Under the pieces are notes generated by a model, which saw only the letters and a program-made list of their open reading frames with translations, did not search any database and was not told the DNA's origin. From Bacillota bacterium (lineage in GTDB: Bacteria; Bacillota; Clostridia; Christensenellales; SZUA-584), in assembly GCA_023441905.1 (NCBI GenBank), contig JAEZNC010000052.1:1-11130 (forward strand): 11,130 bases of DNA, written 5' to 3'. Positions 1 to 5,469 of this stretch are shown in pieces; within the stretch, counting starts at the first letter, position 1, and the number at the start of each line of letters is the position of its first letter. Both the position numbers and the translations under genes were made by a program.

Positions 1-234
1 AAGCACGGGCACAGCACCGAGGCCGATCTGCTGATTCAGGAGTTCAAGGGCAGCATTCATCTGACGTTCAGCGACAACGGCACGGGAGCGCAGGACGTGC
101 ATTTTGGCTTCGGGCTTAACGGCATTCAGGAACGTGTGAAAAGTATCGGCGGCGTGCTGAGAGTGACCAGCGCGTCGGGCGAAGGGTTTACCGTACAAAT
201 CACGATACCGACAGGGGGAGATTTCAATGATTAA
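1..234 (+). CDS. Sensor histidine kinase, C-terminal fragment (DesK/LiaS/NarX type)
   Basis: The reading frame is open from base 1 to a TAA at 232-234, so only the last 77 residues of a gene starting outside the window are present. They form the end of an HATPase_c ATP-binding domain. The N-box end (KHGHSTEA) is at the very start, the G1 box (DNGTG) at about residues 35-39, and a GFGLNGIQERV segment matches the G2 box of the HisKA_3 kinases that pair with NarL-type regulators. The protein would phosphorylate the response regulator encoded next, whose start codon lies inside this gene (8-base overlap), which implies translational coupling. The sensor domain is not visible, so the stimulus is unknown. 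Confidence 0.9.
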   Translation, partial: KHGHSTEADLLIQEFKGSIHLTFSDNGTGAQDVHFGFGLNGIQERVKSIGGVLRVTSASGEGFTVQITIPTGGDFND

Positions 235-856
235 GGTGCTGCTGGCGGACGATCAGACGATCATACGTGACGGGCTGCGCGCGCTGCTCTCCATGCATGC
301 CGATATAGAGGTTGTCGGCGAAGCGGGCAACGGCAGAGAGGCGCTTGAGATGGTGCGGTCTGTAAAACCCGATATTGTGCTGACGGATATCCGCATGCCC
401 GAAATGGACGGCGTGGAGGCCACGCAGCGGATTAAACAGGAATGCCCCGATACCGTGGTGATTGTGCTGACCACGTTTGACGACGACGAGTACATCATCA
501 AGGCGATGACATACGGCGCATCTGGGTACCTGCTCAAGGATATCGGTGCCGACAAGTTGATTGAGGCGATTCATGACGGGCTGCGCGGCAATATCATACT
601 GCCCGGCCGGGTGGCTGCCAAAATCACATCAAAGCTGGTCGGCAGCGCGCCTACGGATATCGCGCCCGGTGATTTTTCCGAACGCGAGATCGAGATCATA
701 CGCCTGATGATGCAGGGAAAAAGCAACCGCGATATTGCCGAAGCGCTTTATTTATCCACCGGCACGGTGAAAAACTATATCAGCCAGATTTACTTGAAAA
801 TCAACGTGAATGACCGGGCCAATGCCGTGCTCGCGTTTAATCGGCTTGGATTTTAG
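227..856 (+). CDS. NarL/LuxR-family response regulator
   Basis: A 209-residue two-component response regulator. The receiver domain covers roughly residues 1-120, with the acidic pair D8/D9, the likely phosphoacceptor D54 (in TDIRMPEMDG), T82 and K104. A LuxR-type helix-turn-helix fills about residues 147-207 (FSEREIEIIRLMMQGKSNRD, then the recognition region STGTVKNYISQI). The length is usual for the family. The start at 227 has a GGGGGAG ribosome binding site at 214-220, six bases upstream, and overlaps the kinase gene. Phosphorylation by that kinase should activate DNA binding. The nearest candidate target is the ABC transporter unit starting at 1182, because NarL-type systems of this kind often sit beside envelope-stress or antimicrobial-export transporters; that link is inference. 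Confidence 0.95.
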   Translation: MIKVLLADDQTIIRDGLRALLSMHADIEVVGEAGNGREALEMVRSVKPDIVLTDIRMPEMDGVEATQRIKQECPDTVVIVLTTFDDDEYIIKAMTYGASGYLLKDIGADKLIEAIHDGLRGNIILPGRVAAKITSKLVGSAPTDIAPGDFSEREIEIIRLMMQGKSNRDIAEALYLSTGTVKNYISQIYLKINVNDRANAVLAFNRLGF

Positions 857-1065
857 TGCAGAATAATCCTCATACCTCGTGCCGCAAAGAGCAATGAATA
901 CAGTCATTCACTTTGCAGAGGTGAGTGATGCGACGGCAGAAAATGCAGAAGAGGATCATATAGACTCACTTTATCTCGCAACCTCCCGTTGACGTTCAAA
1001 TAACGGCTGCTGCCGTGGATATACGTTTCTGACAGAGCATAAGCGAAAGACTGCGCGAAGAAAGT
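857..1065. other. Structured intergenic stretch with an interrupted inverted repeat
   Basis: No supported gene lies between the response regulator and the terminator at 1066. The stretch holds an interrupted inverted repeat at 874-922. Its arms are ACCTC (874-878), GCAAAG (884-889) and AATGA (893-897), pairing with TCATT (904-908), CTTTGC (911-916) and GAGGT (918-922). That gives 16 possible base pairs around a six-base loop, without a following T-run. A small hairpin ACGGC-TGCT-GCCGT follows at 1003-1016. The first could protect the 3' end of the kinase/regulator message or attenuate it; neither role is demonstrated. Confidence 0.45.
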
Positions 1066-1098
1066 AAAGATGTCTTACAAACGAAGACGTCTTTTTTT
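1066..1098 (+). terminator. Intrinsic terminator after the kinase/regulator unit
   Basis: The arm AAAGATGTCTT (1066-1076) pairs with AAGACGTCTTT (1084-1094) over 11 positions with one U-G wobble. The loop is seven bases and the stem merges into a T-run that ends at 1098. This separates the two-component genes from the ABC transporter unit. Confidence 0.8.
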
Positions 1099-1111
1099 AT
1101 GACTGCATTCA

Positions 1112-1123
1112 TGACCTGAGTCA
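1112..1123. promoter_or_regulatory. Palindromic operator candidate TGACCTGAGTCA (site 1)
   Basis: The site has TGAC-N4-GTCA dyad symmetry and lies 59 bases upstream of the PLDc_N start codon. The same TGACYYRAGTCA pattern recurs at 4741-4752 and 7385-7396. The half-site spacing resembles CRP/FNR-family sites (TTGAT-N4-ATCAA for FNR). The centre, about 1117.5, falls some 43 bases before the start site implied by the -10 candidate at 1149-1154, a position used by activators that contact RNA polymerase at the -35 region. The regulator is not identified. Confidence 0.45.
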
Positions 1124-1124
1124 C

Positions 1125-1154
1125 TTATCATATGACCGCGGCGGCAGGTATAGT
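1125..1154 (+). promoter_or_regulatory. Possible activator-dependent promoter for the ABC unit
   Basis: A -10 candidate TATAGT (1149-1154) is preceded, 18 bases earlier, by a poor -35 candidate TTATCA (1125-1130). A weak -35 beside an upstream palindrome (1112-1123) fits an activated promoter. The implied start near 1161 leaves a short leader just long enough for the GGAGG at 1172-1176. No transcription evidence is available. Confidence 0.35.
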
Positions 1155-1181
1155 GAAGCCATCAAATGAATGGAGGAAATA

Positions 1182-1388
1182 ATGATGGATCTTTCGATTT
1201 CGACTATTTTGCTGATGGTGCTGCCTCTGGCCGCGATACAGCTGGGCATTGCGATATTCTGCATCGTCAAGATATTCAAAGAAGGCGTTGCGAACTTAAA
1301 CAAGGTCGTTTGGACGCTGATTTGCTTGATTCTTAATTTGATCGGGCCTATCTTGTTCCTTATCGTCGGTAGAAAGAAGGCGTATTGA
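1182..1388 (+). CDS. Small PLDc_N-family membrane protein (YxlE-like)
   Basis: A two-helix membrane protein of about 68 residues. The first hydrophobic segment is near residues 5-30 (ISTILLMVLPLAAIQLGIA). The second runs from VVWTLICLILNLIGPILFLI to a positively charged end (VGRKKAY). The W-x-N-x-IGPI-x-Y/F-LIVGRK pattern is that of the phospholipase D/nuclease N-terminal (PLDc_N) family, which occurs as stand-alone small proteins with no nuclease domain. An in-frame ATG at 1170 is rejected because it overlaps the ribosome binding site GGAGG at 1172-1176. That site serves ATG 1182 (5-base gap) or ATG 1185 (8-base gap). The stop overlaps the next start by one base (TGATG). In B. subtilis the comparable YxlE precedes YxlF/YxlG and affects SigY activity; whether the role is shared is unknown. 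Confidence 0.8.
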   Translation: MMDLSISTILLMVLPLAAIQLGIAIFCIVKIFKEGVANLNKVVWTLICLILNLIGPILFLIVGRKKAY

Positions 1389-2296
1389 TGATTACCGTGA
1401 CGAACCTGCGCAAGACATTTCAATCGTACCATGCGCTCAAAGGCATCAATTTGCATGTGAGAAAAGGCGAGATTTACGGGTTTATCGGCCAGAACGGCGC
1501 GGGGAAATCGACCACGATGAACATACTGGCCGGTCTCTCCGTGCCCACTGCGGGCATCTGCACCGTGAACGGCAGGGATGTGACGAAAATCTCACATCCG
1601 AGCGACCTAAAAATCGGCTATCTGCCCGAAGACCCGAAATTTTACCCGTGGATGACGGCTTACGAAACGCTGGATTATCTCGGCAACAGCCCGTCTCACA
1701 GCGCAGGAAAGCAAAGAATTGAGGAAATGCTCGAGTGGGTGGGCCTCAGCGATGCAGCCAGCAGGCGCGTCGGGGGCTTTTCCAGAGGGATGAAACAGCG
1801 GCTCGGCATCGGGGCGGCACTCATCCACGGCTCCGAGCTCGTGATACTCGACGAGCCGTCCTCCGCGCTGGATCCCGAAGGCCGCAGCGATGTACTGCAC
1901 CTGATTACGGATTTAAAGCATATGGGTAAAACGGTGTTCTTCTCCACGCACATATTAAGCGATGTGGAGCGCGTTTGCGATACGGTGGGCATCATCGCTG
2001 CCGGCCAGATGATCATCGAAAAACCGCTGGCTGAAATATTAAAGGATAACGTTGTCCCGATTTACGATATGGCACTCGGCGAGGCTTTAAACGGGGCACT
2101 GCTTGATGACCTCAGAAAGATGGATGGTGTCCTCGCGGTACAGGCCCATGGCCGCAAGCTTTCCGTGACGCTCAAAACAGCAGATTCAAAACGGCTGATA
2201 CGGTTTTTGGCCGACAACGAGATCTCCGTGCGAGAACTTGTTCAAAGGAAAAACGATTTGGAAGATATATTTATCAAGGAGGTCAATGGCAAATGA
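1388..2296 (+). CDS. ABC-2 type transporter ATP-binding protein (YxlF-like)
   Basis: A 302-residue ATPase subunit that would power the permease encoded next. Visible motifs are Walker A GQNGAGKST (residues 34-42), the signature FSRGMKQRL (131-139, in place of LSGGQ, common in this drug/bacteriocin-exporter branch), Walker B LVILDEP (151-157) with SSALDP after it, and the switch histidine H188 in FFSTH. The Q-loop position carries LPED. A C-terminal accessory region of about 80 residues follows the nucleotide-binding domain. ATG 1388 is preferred over TTG 1385: GAAGG at 1376-1380 is seven bases upstream, and the start overlaps the PLDc_N stop. Its own stop overlaps the permease start (ATGA). 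The substrate is unknown; antimicrobial peptides or lipids are reasonable guesses from family and context. Confidence 0.93.
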   Translation: MITVTNLRKTFQSYHALKGINLHVRKGEIYGFIGQNGAGKSTTMNILAGLSVPTAGICTVNGRDVTKISHPSDLKIGYLPEDPKFYPWMTAYETLDYLGNSPSHSAGKQRIEEMLEWVGLSDAASRRVGGFSRGMKQRLGIGAALIHGSELVILDEPSSALDPEGRSDVLHLITDLKHMGKTVFFSTHILSDVERVCDTVGIIAAGQMIIEKPLAEILKDNVVPIYDMALGEALNGALLDDLRKMDGVLAVQAHGRKLSVTLKTADSKRLIRFLADNEISVRELVQRKNDLEDIFIKEVNGK

Positions 2297-3063
2297 TGCA
2301 GGACATGAGAAAGGAAATCCGTTTTGGGTTTCGCAGCTACCGGTTTTTGATTCTGTATGCCGCATTTTTGTTCTTCGCGCTGATGGACCCGATCATGACC
2401 AAATTCATCGTGCCAGAGATCATGAAGAGCCAAATGGGGCTAACCCCGGAGATGATGGCGCAGCTCGTCGATACATCGCAGACCGGCGTGATGCGTGCGT
2501 ATATGGGCGATGTATTTGAGATCATTTCCATTGTGCTCGCGTTTTCGCTCTGCGGCCTCATGGCCCAGGAAATTAAGGAAAACACGCTGGTTCTGCCCAT
2601 ATGCTCGGGAAAACGTTTTGGCAGCATCGCGGGTGCCAAGATCGTTGTGTTCGGTGCGGCCATGATACTTGCCTCCGTTATCGCGGTACTGGCCAATTAC
2701 GTTTACACAGGCGTGCTGTTTGCGTTTGAAGTGTCTCTCGGGGCGGCTCTGCGTGCGGGAGGGTTGATAGGCCTGTATATGGTGTTTCTGCTCGCGATGC
2801 TCATCATGTGGGGCGCCTTATTCAAAAAGCCGCTCGTGGCGGGATTTGTGACGCTTGCCTCATCTTACACGCTGCACTTTGTCGGCGGTGCACTCGGCAT
2901 TCAAACGTATCTGCCGTCCGGGCTGTTTGCCCAAGCTCAGGTGCTGGGCGCATCGTCCGGGACGCTTGCTCAAACGCTGATTATCACGCTGCTTGGCATA
3001 CTCGCCCTTATTGGCATCACGCTGATCAGGCTCAAAAAGCTGGAGTGGAACGAGAGACACTGA
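2293..3063 (+). CDS. ABC-2 family permease (YxlG-like)
   Basis: A 256-residue integral membrane protein with six likely transmembrane segments at about residues 18-38, 74-93, 113-140, 156-176, 180-200 and 225-246. A short cytoplasmic stretch, EIKENTLVLPICSGKRFGS (93-111), resembles the coupling segment after the second helix of ABC-2 permeases. The start overlaps the ATPase stop (ATGA), and the ribosome binding site AAGGAGG at 2276-2282 lies inside the ATPase gene. A second ATG at 2296 is in the same frame and cannot be excluded. With the ATPase it should form a dimeric exporter. The gene ends 44 bases before a strong terminator, closing a three-gene unit. Confidence 0.9.
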   Translation: MMQDMRKEIRFGFRSYRFLILYAAFLFFALMDPIMTKFIVPEIMKSQMGLTPEMMAQLVDTSQTGVMRAYMGDVFEIISIVLAFSLCGLMAQEIKENTLVLPICSGKRFGSIAGAKIVVFGAAMILASVIAVLANYVYTGVLFAFEVSLGAALRAGGLIGLYMVFLLAMLIMWGALFKKPLVAGFVTLASSYTLHFVGGALGIQTYLPSGLFAQAQVLGASSGTLAQTLIITLLGILALIGITLIRLKKLEWNERH

Positions 3064-3107
3064 GAGGCTAAAGACCGGGCAAAAGAAACGGCATATAAAC
3101 AATCCGC

Positions 3108-3136
3108 AGGCCTTGACGTCATGTCGAGGCTTTTTT
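3108..3136 (+). terminator. Intrinsic terminator after the ABC transporter unit
   Basis: GCCTTGAC (3110-3117) pairs with GTCGAGGC (3123-3130), with one wobble, around the five-base loop GTCAT, followed by six Ts. A weak A-G/T-T extension is possible at the base. Confidence 0.88.
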
Positions 3137-3141
3137 GGCTG

Positions 3142-3173
3142 ACTGAACGGATTGCTTCACCAATCCGTTCAGT
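3142..3173. repeat. Perfect 13-bp inverted repeat without a T-run
   Basis: ACTGAACGGATTG (3142-3154) is followed by a six-base spacer CTTCAC and the exact reverse complement (3161-3173). Neither strand has a T-run after the stem, so it is not a standard terminator, and a complete terminator already lies five bases upstream. It could be an operator for the downstream REC-CheX gene, an RNA-stability hairpin, or a remnant of a mobile repeat. The arms are not seen elsewhere in the window. Confidence 0.7.
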
Positions 3174-3235
3174 AAATTGTTTCTTATTTCCGCGAAACTT
3201 GTTTAAATAAGTCGAATTTTGTCTATTAATTCATA

Positions 3236-3253
3236 CATAAAATGAATTTTATG
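3236..3253. promoter_or_regulatory. Short palindrome upstream of the REC-CheX start
   Basis: CATAAAA (3236-3242) and TTTTATG (3247-3253) are exact reverse complements around TGAA, 21 bases before the preferred start at 3275. The palindrome contains the two upstream in-frame ATGs (3242, 3251), which argues that it is regulatory or leader sequence rather than coding. It could be an operator or a weak leader hairpin. No convincing sigma-A promoter was found here; TATTAA at 3224-3229 with TTGTTT at 3199-3204 has a long 19-base spacer. Confidence 0.3.
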
Positions 3254-3274
3254 AAAGGCAGGCAGCGTTTATTT

Positions 3275-4138
3275 ATGGATGACATCAGAATCGTCATTGT
3301 TGACGACTCCTCTTTTTCAATCGCTTTTTTAAAGGATATTTTTGAGCGGAACGGGCTCAAGGTTGTGGGCGAAGCGGGCACGCTGGAAGAAGTCAAAGAG
3401 GTGGTAAAAGCACAGAAACCAACGCTTGTGACGATGGATATGACGCTGCCCGGCACGGACGGCCTTGAGTGCACACGCGCTGTCCACGAAATCGATGACA
3501 ATATCAAAGTGATCGTGGTCAGCTCCATGATGGATGAAGAGATCGTAAAGGAAGCCAAGAAGAACAAGGTGTCCGCCTATATTCAAAAGCCGGTGGATGC
3601 CGATGAGCTGATGACGACCATTAGCAGGGTGATGGCATCCGAAGAGCTTTATCAGTTCCTCGAAGCCGAGTATTTCGGTGTTTTTAAAGAAGCGCTGATG
3701 GACAGCTTAAACCGGATGACGAAGACGATCCCGACATTCGAAAAAGAATATGAATCGTTAAGCGAGTTTGAATCGCAGGGGATGTCGATCATTATCGGCA
3801 TTATCGGCAAATTTTCCGGAAGAATGCTGCTCGACCTGCCCGCGGAAACGGCCCAAAGCCTTGTGGCCGCCGTGCTTAAAAGAGAGCCGAAAAGCAAGGA
3901 CGAGATCACGGCTGTTCTTGGAGAGTTCGCGAATATCATATCCGGCAATGCGTGCTCGTTGCTGAACAGACAGAAGAAAGAGCTCGGATTGCGTGTGGCC
4001 CCGCCGGCCATGCTAAAAGGGGAAAACGTTTTGATTTCCGCCCCCAATTTCACAACAACCAATGTGATGGCACAGACAGATTTCGGAAAGATTATGCTTA
4101 ATGTCGGATTTCAAAGGGGTGAGGAAAAGTGGATGTAA
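3275..4138 (+). CDS. Response regulator fused to a CheX-like phosphatase domain
   Basis: A 287-residue protein in two parts. Residues 1-122 are a receiver domain with D10/D11, the phosphoacceptor D55 (VTMDMTLPGTDG), S83 and K105 before P106. After a linker of about 30 residues, residues 130-285 form a CheX/CheC-like domain. It carries GMSIIIGIIGKFSGRM near 169-184 and the phosphatase-type E217-x-x-N220 pair in GEFANIISGNA. CheX proteins hydrolyse aspartyl phosphate on CheY-like receivers, so the fusion could dephosphorylate itself or a separate regulator, or act as a phosphate-gated phosphatase. Start 3275 gives a canonical receiver start (MDDIRIVIVDDSS) and is preferred over ATGs at 3242 and 3251; its AAGGCAGG ribosome binding site is weak and distant. 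The gene overlaps the next CheX gene by 10 bases. No CheA or other chemotaxis gene is in view. Confidence 0.88.
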   Translation: MDDIRIVIVDDSSFSIAFLKDIFERNGLKVVGEAGTLEEVKEVVKAQKPTLVTMDMTLPGTDGLECTRAVHEIDDNIKVIVVSSMMDEEIVKEAKKNKVSAYIQKPVDADELMTTISRVMASEELYQFLEAEYFGVFKEALMDSLNRMTKTIPTFEKEYESLSEFESQGMSIIIGIIGKFSGRMLLDLPAETAQSLVAAVLKREPKSKDEITAVLGEFANIISGNACSLLNRQKKELGLRVAPPAMLKGENVLISAPNFTTTNVMAQTDFGKIMLNVGFQRGEEKWM

Positions 4139-4590
4139 AGTACGTCAACCCATTTTTGGATTCGTTCATGTCTGTCATGCCGCAGCTCGGCTACGGCAAC
4201 ATACAAAAGGGCAGCCTGATGGTCAAAGGACAGGAGCTCACCAATTCAGGGGTTAACATTATTATCGGTATTGTGGGGAAGATGCGGGGAAACGTTGTTT
4301 ACAGTATTAACACCGAAAGCGCAAAAAGAATCGCATCGACCATGATGATGGGGATGCCGGTTGAGGAACTCGATGAAATGTCGAAGAGCGCACTCTCCGA
4401 GCTGGCCAACATGCTGACGGCCAGCGCGGCAACGAATTTTTATAACTTGGATTTGCCGATCGATATTTCCACGCCCACATTGCTTCAGGGCGAAAACATG
4501 TCCATCAAAATGAGCTCCAATCAGGTGCTGTGCGTGGAGCTGATGGCGGACGATAACGTGATAGAAGTGAACATCGCTTTTGAAAAGTAA
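4129..4590 (+). CDS. Free-standing CheX-like chemotaxis phosphatase protein
   Basis: A 153-residue single-domain CheX-like protein, paralogous to the C-terminal half of the protein encoded just upstream. It shares the GVNIIIGIVGKMRGN segment (41-55, against GMSIIIGIIGKFSGR) and the LxGEN segment near 119-123. The phosphatase motif is S87-x3-E91-x2-N94 in SALSELANM. By family knowledge, E and N orient the water that attacks phospho-aspartate on a CheY-like receiver; the upstream receiver is the obvious partner. The start is GTG at 4129, inside the upstream gene, with AAAGGGG (4113-4119) nine bases before it. No ATG exists before residue 14, so the GTG is well supported. A terminator follows within 15 bases. 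Confidence 0.86.
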   Translation: MDVKYVNPFLDSFMSVMPQLGYGNIQKGSLMVKGQELTNSGVNIIIGIVGKMRGNVVYSINTESAKRIASTMMMGMPVEELDEMSKSALSELANMLTASAATNFYNLDLPIDISTPTLLQGENMSIKMSSNQVLCVELMADDNVIEVNIAFEK

Positions 4591-4603
4591 GAACATTGAT
4601 GCG

Positions 4604-4650
4604 AAGGGCTGCAATCTGTAAACAGCGGATGGCAAGCCCTTTTCTTTTTC
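4604..4650 (+). terminator. Intrinsic terminator after the CheX gene
   Basis: AAGGGCT (4604-4610) pairs with AGCCCTT (4635-4641). Inner pairs GC/GC and ATC/GAT lengthen the stem around a loop containing CTGTAAACAG, and a T-rich tail TTCTTTTTC follows. Confidence 0.8.
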
Positions 4651-4738
4651 TCATGCGGAGTATGGTTGTCGATAGATTTTGAACCTTTATTCTGTTCAAT
4701 CAAAAGGGCATTTTTCATCACTGTCACCTCGCGCCATA

Positions 4739-4754
4739 CTTGACTCAAGTCAAG
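4739..4754. promoter_or_regulatory. Palindromic operator candidate CTTGACTCAAGTCAAG (site 2)
   Basis: Six-base arms CTTGAC/GTCAAG flank TCAA, 150 bases upstream of the XRE-cupin start. It matches the TGACYYRAGTCA pattern of 1112-1123 and 7385-7396. A TAATAAT (4771-4777) about 25 bases downstream could be a -10 element used with an activator bound here. TTGACT within the site could itself be a -35, but the matching -10 would be poor. The intergenic span 4591-4903 otherwise contains only the terminator and the extended -10 promoter described separately. Confidence 0.45.
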
Positions 4755-4843
4755 TTTATCATGTATCTGGTAATAATCAAATCAGGAAGGATAAAAAGAA
4801 TGAATCGATTTTGGATTGAATATAACCATAAGCCGTCACGACG

Positions 4844-4852
4844 TGGTATAAT
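4844..4852 (+). promoter_or_regulatory. Extended -10 promoter for the XRE-cupin/synthetase unit
   Basis: TGGTATAAT is a perfect -10 hexamer with the upstream TGn extension; there is no good -35 at 17 bases. Transcription would start near 4859, about 45 bases before the start codon. The -10 is flanked by CGTGG (4842-4846) and its complement CCACG (4867-4871), and by direct repeats CACGAC at 4837-4842 and 4868-4873, spaced 31 bases (about three helical turns). These could be operator half-sites for the XRE protein encoded downstream; that is inference. Confidence 0.6.
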
Positions 4853-4903
4853 GATAAAAATTCAGGCCACGACAAATTAATTTTTGCCAAAGGGGGCGTC
4901 ACA

Positions 4904-5455
4904 ATGGACGATAATCTGCGTCAGATTTCCAGCCGGATCAGGGAACTCAGGGAGATACTCGACATCAGCACCGTGGATATGGCCGCCGGTATTGCCGTAC
5001 CCGAAAAAACATATGTGGACTATGAAAGCGGCAAGCTCGATATTCCGATCAGCGTGCTGTATAAAATTGCCGCCGAGCTGAAGACCGACCCGACCGTGCT
5101 GCTCACAGGGGAAGCGCCGCGTATGGATACGCACAGCATCGTGCGTGCGGGCCACGGCGTGGATATTGAACGGTATCCGGGTTACAGCTATTCGAGCCTT
5201 GCCTATAACTTTATCGGGCGCGATATGGAGCCGCTGCTGGTGTCGCTTGAGCCGGGCGATAAACCGCCGGCTATGGTGGTGCACGGCGGCCAGGAGTTCA
5301 ATTATGTGCTCGAAGGCAGAATGCGCATCACGCTAGGCAAGCACGTGTATGAACTGAGCGCGGGCGACTGTATTTATTTTGATCCGCAGCTGCCGCATTC
5401 TCAGGCGGCCGTGGGCGGTTCCGCAAAATTTATTACGATTATTAATGAAAAATAG
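4904..5455 (+). CDS. XRE-family regulator with C-terminal cupin domain
   Basis: A 183-residue DNA-binding regulator. Residues 6-68 form an XRE/Cro-type helix-turn-helix (ISSRIRELREILDISTVDMA, then the recognition helix around PEKTYVDYESGK). Residues 105-180 form a cupin_2 barrel with H127-x3-E131-F-x-YVLEG and G154-D155-x2-YF-x4-P164-H165, which could bind metal or a small ligand. Such proteins typically sense a metabolite and control adjacent metabolic genes. The synthetase gene begins 14 bases after its stop, so the two are very probably one operon, and a substrate or product of that enzyme is the likely effector. The start is supported by AAAGGGGG at about 4889-4896, seven bases upstream. 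Confidence 0.92.
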   Translation: MDDNLRQISSRIRELREILDISTVDMAAGIAVPEKTYVDYESGKLDIPISVLYKIAAELKTDPTVLLTGEAPRMDTHSIVRAGHGVDIERYPGYSYSSLAYNFIGRDMEPLLVSLEPGDKPPAMVVHGGQEFNYVLEGRMRITLGKHVYELSAGDCIYFDPQLPHSQAAVGGSAKFITIINEK

Positions 5456-5469
5456 TTGGGGTTAAAAAT

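Noticed and set aside
3114..3121. TGACGTCA as a fourth copy of the shared palindrome
   Set aside because: It lacks the four-base centre and is part of the terminator stem and loop.
3242..3274. Upstream start codons for the REC-CheX gene (ATG 3242 and 3251)
   Set aside because: They lie inside a perfect palindrome, have no ribosome binding site, and would add residues before the canonical receiver start.
4521..4748. Minus-strand ORF with a plausible GAGGTGA ribosome binding site before an ATG near 4717
   Set aside because: It runs antisense through the CheX terminator and the end of the CheX gene, the protein has no recognisable features, and composition fits a chance frame.
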